Source: CAWCXF01 sp963799455 (GTDB lineage Bacteria; Pseudomonadota; Alphaproteobacteria; Rhodobacterales; Rhodobacteraceae). From it: a stretch of 64,000 bases of DNA. Position 1 is the stretch's first letter, and every line of letters begins with the position of its first letter. The position numbers were made by a program, and so were the translations under genes. This document shows, one piece after another, positions 57,531 through 64,000 of the stretch. The notes beneath the pieces were generated by a model, which worked only from the letters and a program-made list of their open reading frames with translations, searched no databases and was not told the DNA's origin. The stretch lies in contig CAWCXF010000005.1 in NCBI GenBank assembly GCA_963799455.1, forward strand, positions 124,001 to 188,000, written 5' to 3'.

Positions 57531-59948
57531 TCACGGCTCCAGGCCCGCGGCCGCGAGCAAGCGACCGGCCTCCTGCTCGATCAGCCTCTCCCTCCCTTTC
57601 CCCTCGACCGGCACGCGGCCGCGCTCCAGCAGCAGGGGCGCCCCCAAGGGCGACGGACGGTCCAGGACCACGTGGTCCACCCGGCCGCGGGTGCGCGCCA
57701 GCATCTCCTCGATGCGGCCGAAGTCCACGAGGCCCCGCTCGGCCTCGGCCCGCGTGATCCGCAGCATCAGGTGGTCGGGGTCGTGGCGCTGGAGCACGTC
57801 GTAAAGGATGTCGGCGCTGAACGTCGCCTGCTTGCCGGTGCGCCGCTGCCCGGGCGTCGTCACCCGGTCGATCAGCCCCGCGATCGTCGCCGAGCGCTTG
57901 AAGGTCCGCTTCATCACCGCGTTCGACGCGAGCCACCCTTCGAGCCCGTCGCGCAGGCCCTCCGCGTCGAGCAAGGGCGCGGGGTCCGACACCTTCTTCA
58001 GCCCCCAGATCCCCAGCGCGTAGTCGGTGGCCACGAACCCGAGCGGGTCGAGCCCCGCCTCCTCCATGCGCTTGGTGACGAGGAGCCCCAGCGTCTGCAT
58101 CGCGTTGCGGCCCGCGAAGGCGTGGACGACGGTGTGCTCGCGCTCGTCGAAGGCGAAGCTCTCGACCAGCAGCCGCCCCGCCTGCGGCATCCGCGACACC
58201 CGCCGCTGGAGCGCGAGCCAGGACGCGGTGGGCTCGGGCATCTCGGGCCAGGCCGGCCGGTCGAGGAGCGCGAGGATGCGCTCGGCGAGCTGCGTCGAGG
58301 TGGCGATCTTGAGGCCGATGTAGGTGGCGATGCGCGGCTCGGCGCCCGGCCGCCGCGTCACCTCCACCGTCATCTCCTGCAGGCTCTCGTAGCGCACCAC
58401 CTGGCCGCCGATCAGGAAGGTGTCGCCGGGCACGAGCGAGGTGGCGAAGCCCTCCTCGACCTCGCCCAAGGGCGCGCCGCCGCGCCGGTTCTTCAGCCGC
58501 ACCTTGAGCGTGTCGGTGTCCATGATGGTGCCGATGTTCATCCGGATCCGCCTCGCCGCGCGCGGGTCGCGCAGCCGCCAGCGGCCGGGCTCGACCTCCA
58601 TCAGCCGCTGCCAGCGGTCGTAGGCCCTCAGCGCGTAGCCGCCCGTCGCCACGAAGCTCAGGCAGTCGTCGAACGCGGCCCGGCTCAGCCCGGTGTAGCC
58701 GCCCACCGTGCGGATCTCGGCCAGCAGCGTGTCCGCCTCGAACGGCCCCGAGGCGGCGGTGACGAGGATGTGCTGGCACAGCACGTCGAGCGGCCCGTCA
58801 TGGGCCGTGTCCCCATCGAGCGTGCCCTCGCGCACGGCGTCGAGCGCGGCCACGCACTCGACCACCTCGAAGCGGTTGGCCGGCACGATCAGCGCCTTCG
58901 AGGGCGCGTTGTGGCGGTGGTTGGCGCGCCCGATCCGCTGCACCAGCCGCTTGACCTGGCGAGGCCCGCCGATCTGGATCACGAGATCCACGTCGCCCCA
59001 GTCGATCCCGAGGTCCAAGGACGCCGTGGCGACGATCGCGCGCAGCTCCCCGGCGGCCATCGCGGCCTCGACCCGCTGGCGCTGCTCGCGCGCGAGGCTG
59101 CCGTGGTGGATGCCGATCGGCAGCCCCTCGTCGTTGGCCATCCACAGCGCATGGAAGAAGATCTCGGCCTGCGCGCGGGTGTTGTGGAAGATCAGCGTGG
59201 TGCGGTGGCGGCGCACCTGGTCGAGCACGGCGGGGATCGCGTAGCGCCCGCCCGCGCCGGCCCAGGGCGGCGGGATCCCTGCGTCGAGGATGGCGATGTC
59301 GGGCGGGGGGCCCGGGTCGGCGTGGACGATCGCGCAGGGCGCGGGGTGGCAGGCGAGGCGCGCGGCCATCGCCTGCGGATCCTCCACCGTCGCCGAGAGG
59401 CCCACCCGGCGCGTCCCGGGCCGCATCGTCTGGAGGCGGGCCAGCGCCAGCATGAGCTGGTCGCCGCGCTTGGTCTCGGTCAGCGCGTGGATCTCGTCCA
59501 CGATCACGCGGGTGAGGCCTGCGAAGATGCGCGGCGCGTCCTCGTAGGACAGCATCAGCGCGAGCGATTCGGGCGTCGTCAGCAGGATGTGGGGCGGGTC
59601 GGCGCGCTGGCGCCTGCGCGCCGACTGCTTGGTGTCGCCGGTGCGGTCCTCGACGCGCACGGGCAGCGCCATCTCGGTGACGGGCGTCGTCAGGTTGCGC
59701 CGGATGTCGGCCGCGAGCGCCTTCAGGGGCGAGACGTAGAGCGTGTGCAGCCCCTCGTGCAGGCCATCCTCCAGCTCGACCAGCGTCGGCAGGAAGGACG
59801 CCAGCGTCTTGCCGGCGCCCGTGGGCGCGATCAGCAGCAGCGCGGGCTCGCCCTTCCGCGCCAGCATCTCGGCCTGGTGCGGATGCAGCGACCAGCCGCG
59901 GGAGGCGAACCAATCGGCGAAGCGCCGCGGCAGGACCGGCGTCAGCAC
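57531..59948 (-). CDS. Ligase-associated Lhr-type DEXH-box helicase
   Basis: 805 residues. A superfamily 2 DNA helicase, part of the bacterial Lhr-Core group. Motif I LLIAPTGAGKTLASFLP, Ia YVSPLKALAADIRRNL, motif II RVIVDEIHALTETKRGDQ, III VGLSATVEDP, IV TLIFHNTRAQAE, V VATASLDLGIDWGDVD and VI VKRLVQRIGRANHR. The long C-terminal region includes the winged-helix and Lhr-specific domain (NIGTIMDTDTLKVRLKNR, LVPGDTFLIGGQVV). It leads the operon with pdeM and the thioesterase. Confidence 0.95.
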   Translation of the reverse strand: MLTPVLPRRFADWFASRGWSLHPHQAEMLARKGEPALLLIAPTGAGKTLASFLPTLVELEDGLHEGLHTLYVSPLKALAADIRRNLTTPVTEMALPVRVEDRTGDTKQSARRRQRADPPHILLTTPESLALMLSYEDAPRIFAGLTRVIVDEIHALTETKRGDQLMLALARLQTMRPGTRRVGLSATVEDPQAMAARLACHPAPCAIVHADPGPPPDIAILDAGIPPPWAGAGGRYAIPAVLDQVRRHRTTLIFHNTRAQAEIFFHALWMANDEGLPIGIHHGSLAREQRQRVEAAMAAGELRAIVATASLDLGIDWGDVDLVIQIGGPRQVKRLVQRIGRANHRHNAPSKALIVPANRFEVVECVAALDAVREGTLDGDTAHDGPLDVLCQHILVTAASGPFEADTLLAEIRTVGGYTGLSRAAFDDCLSFVATGGYALRAYDRWQRLMEVEPGRWRLRDPRAARRIRMNIGTIMDTDTLKVRLKNRRGGAPLGEVEEGFATSLVPGDTFLIGGQVVRYESLQEMTVEVTRRPGAEPRIATYIGLKIATSTQLAERILALLDRPAWPEMPEPTASWLALQRRVSRMPQAGRLLVESFAFDEREHTVVHAFAGRNAMQTLGLLVTKRMEEAGLDPLGFVATDYALGIWGLKKVSDPAPLLDAEGLRDGLEGWLASNAVMKRTFKRSATIAGLIDRVTTPGQRRTGKQATFSADILYDVLQRHDPDHLMLRITRAEAERGLVDFGRIEEMLARTRGRVDHVVLDRPSPLGAPLLLERGRVPVEGKGRERLIEQEAGRLLAAAGLEP

Positions 59949-59973
59949 GGCCGGGCGGCCCGTCCCGCGGGGG

Positions 59974-60330
59974 TCACTCGTCCGGGGCCGGCTCGGCGCG
60001 CACGCTCACGCCCGACAGGCCCTCCGCGAGCGCCGCGGCGCGCTCGGGGTCGAGCGTCAGGACGATCCGCAGGCTGCGGATCTTGACCTCGACATCGCCC
60101 AGCTCGACCGCCACGCGGGTCGGAGGAGCGTCGGCTGCGGGGGCGGCGGCGGTCCGCTGCGCGTCGGGCGGCGCGAGCGCATCGGGCGGCGCGAGCGCGT
60201 CGGGCGGCGCGATGGCCGCGCCCCCGGCCCCCGAGGGCCGCACGTCCTGCGCCACGGCGGGAGCGGCGCCGAGCAGCGCGGCGGCCGAGGCGAGCGATGC
60301 GAGGCCGCGGGCGGCCCTGGGTCGGTGCAT
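59974..60330 (-). CDS. Small exported protein with a triplet Ala-Pro-Pro-Asp-Ala repeat
   Basis: 118 residues. A signal peptide (GLASLASAAALLGAAPAVAQ) leads to a low-complexity part where an 18-bp tandem triplet (60161-60214) encodes repeated PPDALA. The C-terminal part (VELGDVEVKIRSLRIVLTLD) looks like a small folded domain I do not recognise. It ends 25 bp before the helicase gene on the same strand. Confidence 0.6.
   Translation of the reverse strand: MHRPRAARGLASLASAAALLGAAPAVAQDVRPSGAGGAAIAPPDALAPPDALAPPDAQRTAAAPAADAPPTRVAVELGDVEVKIRSLRIVLTLDPERAAALAEGLSGVSVRAEPAPDE
60161..60214. repeat. Three tandem copies of an 18-bp unit
   Basis: gcgtcgggcggcgcgagc and two near-identical copies lie inside the small exported protein gene, keeping its frame. 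Confidence 0.9.
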
Positions 60331-60377
60331 GGGCGGTCTCCCTCCTGTGGGGCAATCCACCTTCGCGGGGGCGGTTC

Positions 60378-61676
60378 CTAACGTCCGTCCTCGCGCACGA
60401 ACATGTTGGCCCAGGCGCGGTCGATCAGCGCGGGCGTCATCCTGAGCGGCACCCCCTCGAATTCGCAGATGGCGGTCATCTGGTCGATCAGGAACACCGG
60501 CTGGTAGTTGGCGAACTCCACGCCGCTCTCGGGGTAGAGGCGCAGCAGGTGCATCAGCGACGCCTCGTCGAGCGCCATGCCCTTCTGGCGCGCCACCAGC
60601 GCCATGATCCTCAGGAACCCCTCGCGGTCGGGACCGTCGATGCGGATCTTGAAGAAGATGCGCCTCAGCGCCGCGCCGTCGAAGATCTCGTTGGGGTGGA
60701 AGTTCGTGGAGAAGATCACCAGCGTGTCGAAGGGCACCTCGAACTTCTCGCCCGACTGGAGTGCTAGGATGTCGCGCCCCTCCTCCATCGGCACGATCCA
60801 GCGGTTGATGAGCGCCTGCGGCGGCTCCTCCTGGCGGCCGAGGTCGTCGACGATGAAGACGCCCCCCGTGGACTTGAGCTGCAACGGCGCCTGGTAGGTC
60901 CGCGCGGTGGGGTTGTAGGTCAGGTCCAGCATGTCGAGCCGAAGCTCGCCGCCGGTGATCACGGTGGGCCTACGGCACAGGGCGTAGCGCCGGTCGTGCT
61001 CGGCCAGGCTGCGGCGCAGGGCGCGCGCCTCCTCCTCGGGCGGCTCGACGAGCGCGTGGACCACGGGGTCGAAGACGGTGATGACCTGGCCGGCATAGGC
61101 GAGCGCCGTCGGCACGTGCACCGCGTCGCCGAGCGCGCGCCGGATGCCGTTCGAGATCGAGGACTTGCCGTTGCCCGGCGGCCCGTACATCAGGATCGAG
61201 CGGCCCGCGCCGACCGCGGGGCCGAGGGCGTCCATCAGCCCCGGCGGCAGGACCAGATCGCCCATCGCGGCCGTCAGCCCCTCGCGGGTGACGCGCACGT
61301 CGCGGATGCGCTGGCGCCGCACCTGCTCGGCATAGGCCGCCAGCGGCACGGGCAGGGCGCCGAAGTACTCGGACTGCGCCAGGGCGTCGAGGGCGCGCGC
61401 CTTGCCCGACTCGCTCAGGCGGTAGGGCATCTCGGCGCCCGAGCCCGCGCGCAGCGTGCCCATCGCCTCGACCAGCGCCTGCCCGCGCGCGAGGTCGATC
61501 AGCTCCTGCGCGACGCGCACCGGCAGCGCGAGCGCGCGCGCGAGGGCGCCCGCCGTCTCCAGGTTCGAGCGGAACATCGTCTTGAGCAGGATGTCGCGCG
61601 GCATCACGAGCCCGAGCCCCGCACCTTCGAGGTCGCGTGGCGGCGACGGCGACGCAGTGGGGTCTTGCAGGGTCAT
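60378..61676 (-). CDS. AAA-type ATPase of unknown role next to tad genes
   Basis: 432 residues. Walker A in SILMYGPPGNGKSSISNGI, Walker B in GGVFIVDDLGRQEEPPQALI, sensor Asn in LVIFSTNFHPNEIFDGAALR. The N-terminus (RDILLKTMFRSNLETAGALA) is a conserved helical region. It is not TadA, which has a GSPE/VirB11-type core. Similar ATPases are found beside tad pilus clusters in Rhodobacterales; role unknown. It is 75 bp downstream of cpaA on the same strand. Confidence 0.75.
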   Translation of the reverse strand: MTLQDPTASPSPPRDLEGAGLGLVMPRDILLKTMFRSNLETAGALARALALPVRVAQELIDLARGQALVEAMGTLRAGSGAEMPYRLSESGKARALDALAQSEYFGALPVPLAAYAEQVRRQRIRDVRVTREGLTAAMGDLVLPPGLMDALGPAVGAGRSILMYGPPGNGKSSISNGIRRALGDAVHVPTALAYAGQVITVFDPVVHALVEPPEEEARALRRSLAEHDRRYALCRRPTVITGGELRLDMLDLTYNPTARTYQAPLQLKSTGGVFIVDDLGRQEEPPQALINRWIVPMEEGRDILALQSGEKFEVPFDTLVIFSTNFHPNEIFDGAALRRIFFKIRIDGPDREGFLRIMALVARQKGMALDEASLMHLLRLYPESGVEFANYQPVFLIDQMTAICEFEGVPLRMTPALIDRAWANMFVREDGR

Positions 61677-61751
61677 GGCCGATCCTCCCGGCGCGACATA
61701 CCGCCCCAGCGTCCGGGGCCGAAGCGCGAAGCGCCGACAATTCGAACGGCC

Positions 61752-62234
61752 TCAGAACGCGCCGGCCGCCGACAGGCCGAGATAGCCCGCGAGCGCGGGT
61801 CCGAGCGCCAGCCCCATCGGGAACTCGCGGCGCTCCCAGCTCGCCCAGCCCGGCGTCGCCGCGCGCACCATGGGCGCCGCGCGGGCCGTGCGGTGGAGCG
61901 CGAAGGCCGCGACCAGCACGAAGGACAGCAGGTAGAGGAACGCCGCGGCGTCCGACGGGGCGACGTAGGCCGCCATGACGGCCGCGAATTTGGCGTCGCC
62001 CGCGCCCATCAGCCCGGCGGCGTAGACCGCCACGCCCGCCGCGAGCACGACCGCGGCCTGGAGCGCGCGCGCGCCGATCTCCGGCCAGGGCAGCACGAGC
62101 GGGCCGAGCAGCGCGAGCCCGAGCGCGAGCGCCAGCACCGCGCGGTTGGGGATCGTCATGCGCGCGAGGTCGGACCACGCGGCCCAGGCGCCGACCGGCA
62201 GCGCCGGGATCAGCAGCCAGGCGGCGGCGCTCAA
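61752..62234 (-). CDS. cpaA: Prepilin peptidase CpaA/TadV (A24 family)
   Basis: 160 residues, integral membrane aspartic peptidase that trims Flp-type prepilins. The two catalytic Asp are in AWAAWSDLARMTIPNRAVL and LMGAGDAKFAAVMA (the GxGD motif). Several hydrophobic helices span the rest. The start is TTG at 62234, overlapping the tadD stop (TTGA); no ATG precedes the first conserved Asp in frame. It lacks the methylase domain of full-length PilD, as usual for TadV. Confidence 0.88.
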   Translation of the reverse strand: MSAAAWLLIPALPVGAWAAWSDLARMTIPNRAVLALALGLALLGPLVLPWPEIGARALQAAVVLAAGVAVYAAGLMGAGDAKFAAVMAAYVAPSDAAAFLYLLSFVLVAAFALHRTARAAPMVRAATPGWASWERREFPMGLALGPALAGYLGLSAAGAF

Positions 62235-63130
62235 ATCGCCGCGCCCGCGTCGAGCGCGGCGAGCGCGCGGGCCGCGGCCTCGAAATACCGAGGATGGGTC
62301 TCGACCGCGTCGCGCAGCAGCGTCCGGCCGATCTCGACATCGCCCGCCTTGATGGCCGAGAGCGCCAGCGTGTGCAGCAGCATCGCGCGCTCGGTCTGGG
62401 TCGTCGGCACCAGCGGCAGCTCGTAGAGCCCCCGCGCGCCGCGCGCGAGCGCGAGGTTGTTCTTGGCGGTGAAGAGCGAGGGGTCGGCCGCGAGCGCGCG
62501 CACGAACAACCGCTCGGCGCCCTCGGCGTCGCCGCGGGCGAGCTTCGAGTAGCCCCAGTTGTTGAGCACGCCCGCAGGCGACGCGGACAGCTCGGCCGCG
62601 ATCTCGTGGAAGGCGTCGGCGCGGCCCCAGTCCTGCCGGGCGTCGGCCACCATCGCCTCGAGCCTGTAGCGCCGCGCGGTCTCGTAGGTCGGCGGCACGG
62701 CGTCGAGCGCCGCGCGCGCGCCGTCCCAGTCGCCGGAGCGGATCAGCGCCTCGGCCAGCGACACGCGGTCCTCGTCCGTGCCGCCCCGCCCCGCGGCCAG
62801 GGCGCGCCAGAGGGGCGCCGCCTCCTCGGGGCGCTCGGCGCGCATCAGCGCGGTCGCGAGCCCGCGGCGCGCGCCCGCGTCCGCGGGGCGCGCCGCGGCC
62901 GTGCGCTGGAAATGCGCCACCGCCTCGCGCGGGTCGGCGACGGCCAGCATCACCTCGTCGAGCTGGGCCGCGTCGATCACCTCGAGCTCCGAGGACGGCC
63001 CGCGCTGGACGCCGGGGGCCTGGCCCGAGCAGGCCGCGAGCCCCGCGCACAAAAGCGCCGGCAGCGCCGCGCGCGGCCTGCGGCGGGGTGGGGCCGGGCG
63101 CGGGGGCGTCGTCGGGTGCGCGGCGCGCAT
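62231..63130 (-). CDS. tadD: TPR lipoprotein, TadD-like
   Basis: 299 residues. A lipobox (LLCAGLAACSGQ) indicates an outer-membrane lipoprotein. Repeated helix pairs such as GLATALMRAERPEEAAPLWR, GYSKLARGDAEGAERLFVRA and NNLALARGARGLYELPLVP form TPRs. TadD-type proteins help assemble the Flp pilus secretin. I prefer the ATG at 63130 because GGGAGG lies 5 nt upstream; the ATG at 63145 overlaps the upstream stop and is an alternative. The downstream cpaA overlaps it. Confidence 0.82.
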   Translation of the reverse strand: MRAAHPTTPPRPAPPRRRPRAALPALLCAGLAACSGQAPGVQRGPSSELEVIDAAQLDEVMLAVADPREAVAHFQRTAAARPADAGARRGLATALMRAERPEEAAPLWRALAAGRGGTDEDRVSLAEALIRSGDWDGARAALDAVPPTYETARRYRLEAMVADARQDWGRADAFHEIAAELSASPAGVLNNWGYSKLARGDAEGAERLFVRALAADPSLFTAKNNLALARGARGLYELPLVPTTQTERAMLLHTLALSAIKAGDVEIGRTLLRDAVETHPRYFEAAARALAALDAGAAI

Positions 63131-63141
63131 GGCGACCTCCC

Positions 63142-63684
63142 TCATCGTGCGGCCGCGGGCCCGGCCGCCCGCGCGCCGACCGCGACCGCCTCGCCGCCCG
63201 GCGCCACGGCCGCGGCGCCCTCGGCCAGGATCAGGTTGTCGCGCACCGCGTCCGAGGCGCCGTCGCCGAGAGCGTAGGCGCGGCGGAAGGCGGCGGCCGC
63301 CTCCGCCGCGCGGCCGGTCTCGAGGAGGAGCACGCCGAGGTTGTTCCAGGCCGCCGCGAAGCCCGGCGCGCGCTCGGTCGCGCGCCGCAGCAGCGGCTCG
63401 GCCTGGCCGAGCCGCCCCAGCGCGAGGTTCGCGCTGCCCATCGCCGCGAGCGCCTCGGGGCCGGCGCCCGCCAGCGCGGCCTGGCGGAAGGCCCTGAGCG
63501 CGCCCTCCGCGTCCCCCGCCGCCATCGCGGCGTGGCCCTCGTCGAGCGCGGCCTCGGCGCGGGGCGGCGCGGGCGGGCTGGGGGCCAGGAAGGGCAGGGG
63601 GCCGAAGCCCGCGCCCCCCGGGCCGCAGCCCGCGAGCGCGGCGCAGCAGGCGAGCGCGGGGCCGAGGCGGGCCTCAGCGGCCAA
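63142..63684 (-). CDS. Second TPR lipoprotein of the tad cluster
   Basis: 180 residues. The start is TTG at 63684 with GGAGG 5 nt upstream, overlapping the tadC stop by 11 bp. Lipobox in CCAALAGCGPG. TPR units include GHAAMAAGDAEGALRAFRQA, GSANLALGRLGQAEPLLRRA and NNLGVLLLETGRAAEAAAAF. Probably a TadD paralogue acting with the next gene in pilus assembly. Confidence 0.78.
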   Translation of the reverse strand: MAAEARLGPALACCAALAGCGPGGAGFGPLPFLAPSPPAPPRAEAALDEGHAAMAAGDAEGALRAFRQAALAGAGPEALAAMGSANLALGRLGQAEPLLRRATERAPGFAAAWNNLGVLLLETGRAAEAAAAFRRAYALGDGASDAVRDNLILAEGAAAVAPGGEAVAVGARAAGPAAAR

Positions 63685-64000
63685 GGCCGCCTCCTCCCAG
63701 CGTCTGCACGATGTCGTAGATCGAGGGCCCGATCAGGATGATGAGGAGCGGGGGCACGGTGAGCATCATGGTGGCCAGCGTCATCTTGACGGGGAGCGTG
63801 TTGGCCTTCTCCTCGGCGCGCATGACGCGCTTGTCGCGCATCTCGGCGGCGTAGACGCGCAGCGCCTCGGCGATCGAGGTGCCGAAGGTCTGCGACTGCA
63901 CGAGGACGGTGACGAAGGAGGCCACGTCCTGCACGCCCGCGCGCTCGCTCATGTCCTTCAGCACCTGCGTCTTGTCCTTGCCCGCCTTGATCTGCTGCGC
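63674..64000 (-). CDS. tadC: TadC, type II secretion F-domain membrane protein (5' part outside window)
   Basis: The last 108 residues are visible, in frame to the window edge. AGKDKTQVLKDMSERAG, VASFVTVLVQSQTFGTSIAE, ALRVYAAEMRDKRVMRAEEK and two membrane-side helices (MTLATMMLTVPPLLIILIG) are typical of TadB/TadC platform proteins. The order tadC-tadD-tadD-like-cpaA on one strand marks the 3' part of a tad operon. Confidence 0.9.
   Translation of the reverse strand, partial: AQQIKAGKDKTQVLKDMSERAGVQDVASFVTVLVQSQTFGTSIAEALRVYAAEMRDKRVMRAEEKANTLPVKMTLATMMLTVPPLLIILIGPSIYDIVQTLGGGGLGR

Overview
The window is a very GC-rich (about 70% or more) chromosomal segment of an alphaproteobacterium, most likely a member of the Rhodobacterales. 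Support comes from a close DddP-type DMSP lyase homologue, the Rhodobacterales form of FliG (degenerate EHPQR motif), a DUF6314 gene beside bioY, a cpaA/tadD/tadC pilus cluster and the lhr-type helicase/pdeM pair. I see no rRNA, tRNA or CRISPR array.

Layout. 1-13.7 kb is a housekeeping block: aconitase (runs off the left edge), a DUF1223 protein, a lipid A acyltransferase-like protein, fliG, purB, DUF6314-bioY, a luciferase-like oxidoreductase, an alpha/beta hydrolase-OsmC fusion and dddP. 13.9-26.7 kb is an insertion-sequence graveyard. It holds four different IS110 elements, three or four IS256 elements, two IS5 elements, IS481 and IS66 scraps, nested insertions with readable target duplications, and a HicAB module whose toxin gene is broken. 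26.8-30.8 kb (all minus) is a sugar-nucleotide and envelope-precursor cluster read as cysQ-kdsB-galU-galE. 31-35.8 kb holds a secreted fasciclin protein, alkB and dnaK-dnaJ behind a heat-shock-type promoter.

36.1-44.9 kb is a decayed Mu-like transposable prophage: MuA, MuB, gemA, a Mor-like gene, capsid T and protease I, nearly all frameshifted, with an intact IS21 inserted in one late gene. 45.1-51.3 kb carries an ECF sigma factor with a Cys-rich tail and a small secreted protein, pfkB, and an EF-hand protein divergent from an OmpR-type response regulator/histidine kinase pair. 51.5-52.2 kb contains relics of ABC-transporter genes upstream of an intact GH36 alpha-galactosidase. 55-60 kb has wrbA, a thioesterase, pdeM and the large DEXH helicase. 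60-64 kb has an AAA ATPase and the end of a tad pilus operon running off the right edge.

Two patterns cut across the window. First, single-base frameshifts are abundant in mobile elements and absent from the host genes, which points to real decay rather than sequencing error. Second, short tandem repeats (9-18 bp) with exactly three full copies occur at six separate loci. I did not find a convincing new multi-gene system. The best leads are the divergent EF-hand/two-component operator, the Cys-tailed sigma locus, the acyltransferase lacking its catalytic acid, and the mosaic of nested mobile elements.
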